Assembly: GCF_032452875.1 (NCBI RefSeq)
Contig: NC_083882.1
Span: 61,767,614 to 61,831,613, forward strand
Length of the DNA stretch: 64,000 nt
Direction of reading: 5' to 3'
Source of the DNA: Bos javanicus
Lineage: Eukaryota; Chordata; Mammalia; Artiodactyla; Bovidae
Shown here: piece by piece, positions 58,935 to 64,000 of the stretch
Layout of the letters: every line of letters starts with the position of its first letter
Numbering within the stretch: position 1 is the first letter of the stretch
Notes under the pieces: model-generated
The model's database searches: none
Seen by the model: only the letters and a program-made list of their open reading frames with translations
What the model was told of the DNA's origin: nothing
Program-made: the position numbers and the translations under genes

Positions 58935-59340
58935 CCTTGATGGTTAATTTTATATGTGCATTTGGCTGGGCAAAGTGAAGCCCAGCTACCTGGTAAAAGT
59001 GGATGTGTCTGTGAGGGTGTTTCTGGGAGAGATGAGCATTTGAATCTGGAGACTGAATAAAGATTCCCTTCACCAATGTGGATGACACCATCTGATCCAC
59101 TGAGGGTCAGAACAGAGCAAAAGGGAAAATTTTCTCTCTGTTTGCCTGGGACACCCATCTCCTGCTCTTGGACATTGGTGCTCCTACTTGTCAGGTTTTT
59201 GGACTTGGATTGAATTATACCATCAACTTTCCTAGTTCTAGAGCTTGCAAATGGCGCATCATGAGACTTCTTAATTTCCATGTGAGCCAAATCCTGCAAT
59301 AAATCTCAGTTATATATTATGTGGTATATATTATATATTA
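58935..59340 (+). mobile_element. MLT2-type (ERVL) LTR
   Basis: TTGATGGTTAATTTTATATG at the start, GTGTCTGTGAGGGTGTTTCT near 59006, and GTGAGCCAAATCCTGCAATA then AAATCTC near the end. Confidence 0.8.
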
Positions 59341-59819
59341 ATAAAGTATTACATTCTAACTGGTTTCACTCTCAAATCTCACACTGCTAAATGCCAGTTA
59401 CTTCTCTCTCTCTCTCTTGCACACACACATGATAGTTCTACTCTTCTACATGAAAACCTCCAAAGCTTCCCAGTGTGCACAGTAGGTGTTCTTAGATTCT
59501 CTCCTAGGTGGCTATTGGGCTCTACAGCATAATTTGGTGGCTTCCTGCGAGGTAGGAGGATAGAGGTAGGGGAATTCAGCCAAAAGGGTGCTGAAAATCC
59601 TTTCCTGTTTGACCACAACATAAGCCTCACTTCTTACCTTTGCCCCCAAACTCCCCAAATCTCTGTTTTTGGACACGTGTGGAGGTGGTGGGGATCCTAT
59701 CAATCACTGTCTCATCTTTTGTGAACTATTCTTTTTAGACGTTCAGCTCCTGTATCATCTCAGTGAAGTCTCCTACTAGCCTTCCACTGACATTGGCACT
59801 TATCCCAGCTTTAGCACCT

Positions 59820-59925
59820 ACGACTTAGGTATCTATCCCACTAAAGCATGGACTCCACGTGGTCAGTGCCTCTCACTCCTGCTGACACACGGTGCGTGCT
59901 GAGTAAATGCTTATTAAAATACAGT
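59820..59925 (+). mobile_element. L2 3' end fragment
   Basis: CACTCCTGCTGACACACGG followed by GCTGAGTAAATGCTTATTAA. Confidence 0.45.
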
Positions 59926-59941
59926 GATGATGATAGCACAG

Positions 59942-60153
59942 AAGTGAAAGTGAAGTGGCTCAGTTGTGTCCGACTCTTTGAGACCGCTTGGAATGTAGCC
60001 TGTCAGGCTCCTCCATCCGTAGCATTCTCCAGGCAAGGATACTGGAGTGGGTTGCCATTTCCTTCTCCAGGGGATCTTCCTGACCCAGGGATCAAACCCA
60101 GGTCTCCCTCATTGCAGACAGACTCTTTACCATCTGAGCCACCAGGGAATCTA
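59942..60153 (-). mobile_element. Bov-tA SINE
   Basis: Antisense, complete, with GTGAAA repeats at its 3' end. Confidence 0.93.
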
Positions 60154-61182
60154 CCCAGAGAAGAGAGATGCTTCCTAAACGTTGTAAAAAAATCTTGAAT
60201 CAAGTCTTCTGAAGCAAAATAAAATAATAACACAAAATGAAAGCATGCCTGTTACCTACAGTCTAACTCAGTGTTTTGCTCTAAATGTTGATAGTCTTGA
60301 ACTTTCTTGCCTGAGATTTGTGGCTGGCCCCAGAGGAGGGGAAAGATACTGAGCAGGACTTTCAGTACAGTTAGGAATGGGGCAGCTTTCCAGAGCCTAT
60401 AGAGCTGCCCTATTCCTGCATGCTCTTAATTTATCTATACCATATGTTTTCCCCAGCTCTGTACAGAATGAAAGGAAGCAAGAAGATAAATAGTTTGATG
60501 AGTAAAGGGAGCTGGCCAGAGATATGATCACAGATTCCAACCTGAGCCTTTTCCAATTTAATGAGACCATTCCCGATGTCCAAGCATTGTCATGACTGGG
60601 AGCAAAGAAGTTGGCACTAGGTCTCACCAAATAGAAACACCCGCAGGACACAAGAAGAAAATGATGTCGGTCCTGCCAGCTTTCCCAAGAGAGAACTGTG
60701 CCGCTTGAGCTTGTGCTTACTTTTGTAGAATATGTACTTGTTGTAAGTATATATGTATATTAGATTAGGAGAGCTGTGAGATTACCCAGCAAAAGCTAAT
60801 TCACTTGAGCTCAGGAAGAATGCTTTCCATGTGAAAATTTGACAGGCAGCAAGAGAACTGTGACAGCGGGTATGTTTCTAGAGGCCAAGGAGAAAGTTTC
60901 AGCTGCATCTTCGGCAGACCTCTCATATCTGAATATTTAGCAACTAGTATTTTTCTGTTATTGCACCAAGGTTTCTAAGAGTCATTCATACCAGGTCATT
61001 TAATCTACAAAGGCCAAATCTGAAGCAACTTGAAAGCTCTCACCTTCTCCTACAGTGGCCCAAAGACAAAGAAAATGAAGGAAGCTGTGGTCACCAGAGT
61101 CCAAAACGGCCCCACCTGAACTTCTCCTCCTGGTTTCACACCTTTGAGTAGTTTCTTATTTTACTAATTGTAAAGAGTATTC
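60154..61182. other. Unassigned sequence
   Basis: No SINE or named repeat in 1 kb. The composition is unremarkable and no exon was seen. Confidence 0.55.
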
Positions 61183-61391
61183 TTCCTATCTAGTGGTAAG
61201 GCACCCACCTACCAATGCAGGAGACACACGACACAGGTTCAGTGTCTGGGTCAGGAAAGATACCCCGGAGGAGGCATGGCAATTCACTCCAGTATTCTTG
61301 CCTGGAGATCTCACGGACAGAGGAGCCTGGCAGGCTGCTGTCCATACGGTTGCACCGAGTCGGACATGACTGAAGCATCTTAGCACACACG
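61183..61391 (+). mobile_element. Bov-tA SINE
   Basis: Diverged head, complete body. Faces the next copy tail to tail. Confidence 0.9.
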
Positions 61392-61444
61392 CATGCTACC
61401 AATCTATTAGATCAGTCAAATTTATAAGAAATTAATGTATGTAT

Positions 61445-61659
61445 GCTGCTGCTGCTGCTTAGCCACTCAGCTGTGTCTGACTCTTTGCGACCCCATGGAC
61501 TGCAGCCCGCCAGGCTCCTCTGTCCATGGAATTTCCCAGGCAAGAATGCTGAGGTGGGTTGCCATGCCCTCCTCCAGGGAATCTTCCCAAATCAAGGATC
61601 AAACCCAGGTCTCCTGCATTGCAGGCAGATTCTTTATCACTAGGCTATCAGGGAAACAC
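61445..61659 (-). mobile_element. Bov-tA SINE
   Basis: Antisense with a (GCT)n run at its 3' end. With the preceding copy it forms an inverted pair 53 bases apart. Confidence 0.92.
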
Positions 61660-61744
61660 TAAAGGTATGTATATGTATGTTTAAATCTCCTGCTCTCCCA
61701 CCCCCAAAGCACTGGTCATTAAACATTTACCAGGATACTACAGA

Positions 61745-62004
61745 ATAAAGAAATACATATACAGCCTTATTTCAGGCTAATAATTTGAGACTATTGTGCG
61801 GGCAATGGGAGCCATCAGGGAGGTTTGAAGATGGGCATGACAAGATCGGATTTGCATTTCAGAAAGTTCATTCCAGCAGTGATATGAAGGATAGACTGAG
61901 GGTAGGAGGAGATGAGAGGAAGAGGTCACTGACAAAGTCTATTCAAATTCAAAAGCATTGCGTAGCACCAGGAACTCTTCTCAATACTCTGTAATGACCG
62001 ATAT
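61745..62004. mobile_element. Old repeat, family unresolved
   Basis: GGGCATGACAAGATCGGATT and AAGTTCATTCCAGCAG recall a common mammalian repeat that I cannot name. Confidence 0.35.
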
Positions 62005-62462
62005 GGGAAAAGAATCTAAAAGAGTGGATATATGTATGTGTATAATTGATTCACTTAGCTGTACAGCAGAAATTAATACAACATTCATTTTTATTTTTAA
62101 AACTTAAAACGTTTTTATTTTTTATAAAAAGCGCTTTTATTCTGTGTTGGGGTATAGTCTATGAACAAACAATGTGAGTTTCAGGTGAATAACGAAGGGA
62201 CTCAGCCATGCATACACATGCACCGTTCTCCCTCAACCCCCTCCCTTCCAGGGGCCACAACGTTGAGCAGAGTTCCATGTGCTGTTCAGTAGATCCTTGT
62301 TGGTTATCCATTTTAAATATAGCAGTGTGTACATGCCCATTCCAAACTTCTTAACAATTTCTTCTCCACATCCTTCCTCCCGGCAAGCTCATTCTCAAAA
62401 TCTGTGAGTCTGTTTCTAACACAACATTTTAAATCAACTGTACTCCAATAAAACTTTTTATT
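62005..62462 (+). mobile_element. L1 3' end, split by a second L1
   Basis: GATTCACTTAGCTGTACAGC continues, after the insertion, in TAAATCAACTGTACTCCAAT. (TA)n follows at 62463-62482. Confidence 0.8.
62086..62417 (-). mobile_element. Ruminant L1 3' end nested in L1
   Basis: Antisense L1 3' UTR (GAGTTTCAGGTGAATAACGA; TTGAGCAGAGTTCCATGTGC). TSD AATACAACATT (62075-62085) and AACACAACATT (62418-62428). Confidence 0.85.
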
Positions 62463-62565
62463 TTATATATATATATATATATCTTTTGAAAATTGTAAAG
62501 CACAATTCAATTTAAAGACTCTTTCAATAAAGAAAATATACTCTTTGTTCAAGCTGATATTAATA

Positions 62566-62772
62566 GTGGTCAGTTGCTCAGTTGTGTCCAACTCTGAGAC
62601 CCCATGGACTGAAGCTTTCCAGGCTCCTCTGTCCATGGGATTTTCCAGGCAAGAATACTGGAGTGGGTTATCATTTCCTTCTCCAGGGGATCTTCCCAAC
62701 CCAGGGATTGAACCCGGGTCTCTTGCATCTCCTGCAATGGCAAGTGGATTCTTTACCACTGGCACTGCCTGG
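62566..62772 (-). mobile_element. Bov-tA SINE
   Basis: Antisense. TSD with two differences at 62551-62565 and 62773-62787. Confidence 0.93.
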
Positions 62773-62787
62773 AAGCTGGTATTTATA

Positions 62788-64000
62788 ATTGTGGAGTAAA
62801 TCTTCATCCTTAGAAAAATATAAATAAGATAATTATTGCATAAAAATATATAGTGGAAAAAAGAAACAAAATCAAAAGCAATTAATAATATCCTTCAGCT
62901 AATGTGAGACATTACTCTAAGAAATTTCTTATGCTATTTCCAATGCCCCTTATAGCTACCCTGAGGTGGACCTTAACACAATAGAGAAAGTGGGACTGGA
63001 CAGGAAGGTAGAGACTTCAGAAGAAAGTGGGGTTACTGATGCTGGCACAGGTGTGGACTTTTAGGGCTGTTTGATAACCAGTCTTTCTAGGGAACAGCAT
63101 CGCAGTACCCTATTAAGAATTACTTCTCCTGTCCGTTGTATGTACCAGCCCTTGCTACCCAAAGTGTACCAACATCACATGAGCTGGGTCGTTGGGTCTC
63201 TCTTTCCTTGCATAAAAATTCAAGGATGGGAAAATTGATAAAGGACATTTATTCTAGAAGCAGTGCTTAGTGTAACCGGCTGAATAGTTCTGTCTGTACC
63301 TAGACCCCACTGGTTTCTGTCCTATTTCTAAATCTAATCTCTGGCCTCCAAAAACAAATTCTCTCTTAAATTTTCCAGGATTGGCCTCTATTGTTCACAG
63401 CCACAAAACTCTCAACAATACAGTGACTGATGAGAAGAGAGGCTACAGGACTCGGTAATGTTTAGGAGAATTCTTTATGCTTAAGAAAAGAGTAAATAGT
63501 TTTAATTTTGAAACGCCACTGACACAAGTGACTATAACTTGCTCCGTGGGTCTCTTTTTCTCTGGAGAACTATCTCTATTTTAACACATGTGTACAATGG
63601 GTTTCCAGAGTTCACATAAAAGGGAACCTCAGCTCTTTATATTGCTCACTTTCCCCACCAGCTGCACTGAGGTGCATATTAATGATGGCTCGGCAGACCC
63701 CTGCCCACGAGGCTCCGGAGCATGAAAGACACACCTATGTGTGTGTGATCTGTGCTATCAAAGTCCACAGGAACATCAATGAGAAGGCAAATTGACACAG
63801 AGACAGAATCCACCCCTTATCAAACAGCAGGTCTTGACAAATCCTCATTAGAGAGGGCTCTGTGCTTTGGCCTGATTGAAATGTTTCAGTCTGCAAGGAT
63901 CTTGAAGCAAAGGTCAGAATGGCCTTGCAATCAGGTCTTCTAACTTCTCTTTCTGTGGAAGGGATGAAGGGAGGCCTTAAAATCAGCCAGGACCAGACCC
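62788..64000. other. Unassigned, SINE-free sequence
   Basis: No named repeat to the window end. 63640-63960 is unique and balanced and may be conserved. No exon with splice signals could be supported. Confidence 0.5.

Noticed and set aside
1..64000. CRISPR arrays, operons or bacterial-type genes
   Set aside because: No regularly spaced identical repeats occur, and all dispersed repeats are mammalian retroelements.

Overview
The window is nuclear DNA of a bovid ruminant (cattle, buffalo, sheep or goat lineage; the species cannot be fixed from the sequence). The evidence is the repeat content: several BovB (RTE-type) LINE copies, more than thirty Bov-tA and Bov-A2 SINEs in all orientations, ruminant-type L1 3' ends and two CHR-type SINEs. 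Beneath these lie older mammalian repeats (MIR, L2, L1M, MLT1/MLT2 LTRs, MER5). I found no intact protein-coding gene. The stretch looks intergenic or deeply intronic. Repeat family names come from recalled consensus sequences, not from a database search.

Layout. 0-7 kb: a 5'-truncated BovB, an old L1, and an ERVL-like provirus remnant that contains a large fold-back inverted repeat, a Bov-A2 insertion and a 3' LTR. A short, very GC-rich retroposed sequence of unknown parentage follows (6937-7091). 7-16 kb: SINEs, two MLT1 LTRs, an L1 3' end, and a BovB whose 5' part is inverted (11414-14847). 16.5-18.8 kb: a repeat-poor block with one exon-like segment (17340-17392). 19-25 kb: L2, an antisense L1 broken up by four Bov-tA copies, MER5-like hAT MITEs and a perfect hairpin. 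25-36 kb: AT-rich sequence with L1M, MLT1 and SINE clusters. 36-38 kb: an LTR-like segment and a processed pseudogene of the mitochondrial ATP synthase subunit e gene (ATP5ME) inside an L2. 39-51 kb: an MLT1, many SINEs and three larger BovB copies, two of them head to head. 51-64 kb: mostly unannotated sequence, a poly(A)-tailed retrocopy of an ERV transcript inside a MIR, an MLT2 LTR, an L1 nested within another L1, and further SINEs.

How the parts relate. The window is best read as a record of retrotransposition. Target-site duplications (TSDs) can be read directly for many insertions, and nesting gives relative ages: MIR, L2 and MLT1 are host sequence for Bov-tA, BovB and retrocopy insertions. 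BovB supplies the reverse-transcriptase fragments (reading frames broken in every copy) and, in the family as known, the machinery that moves Bov-A and Bov-tA. L1-type machinery best explains the poly(A)-tailed ATP5ME, ERV and GC-rich insertions.
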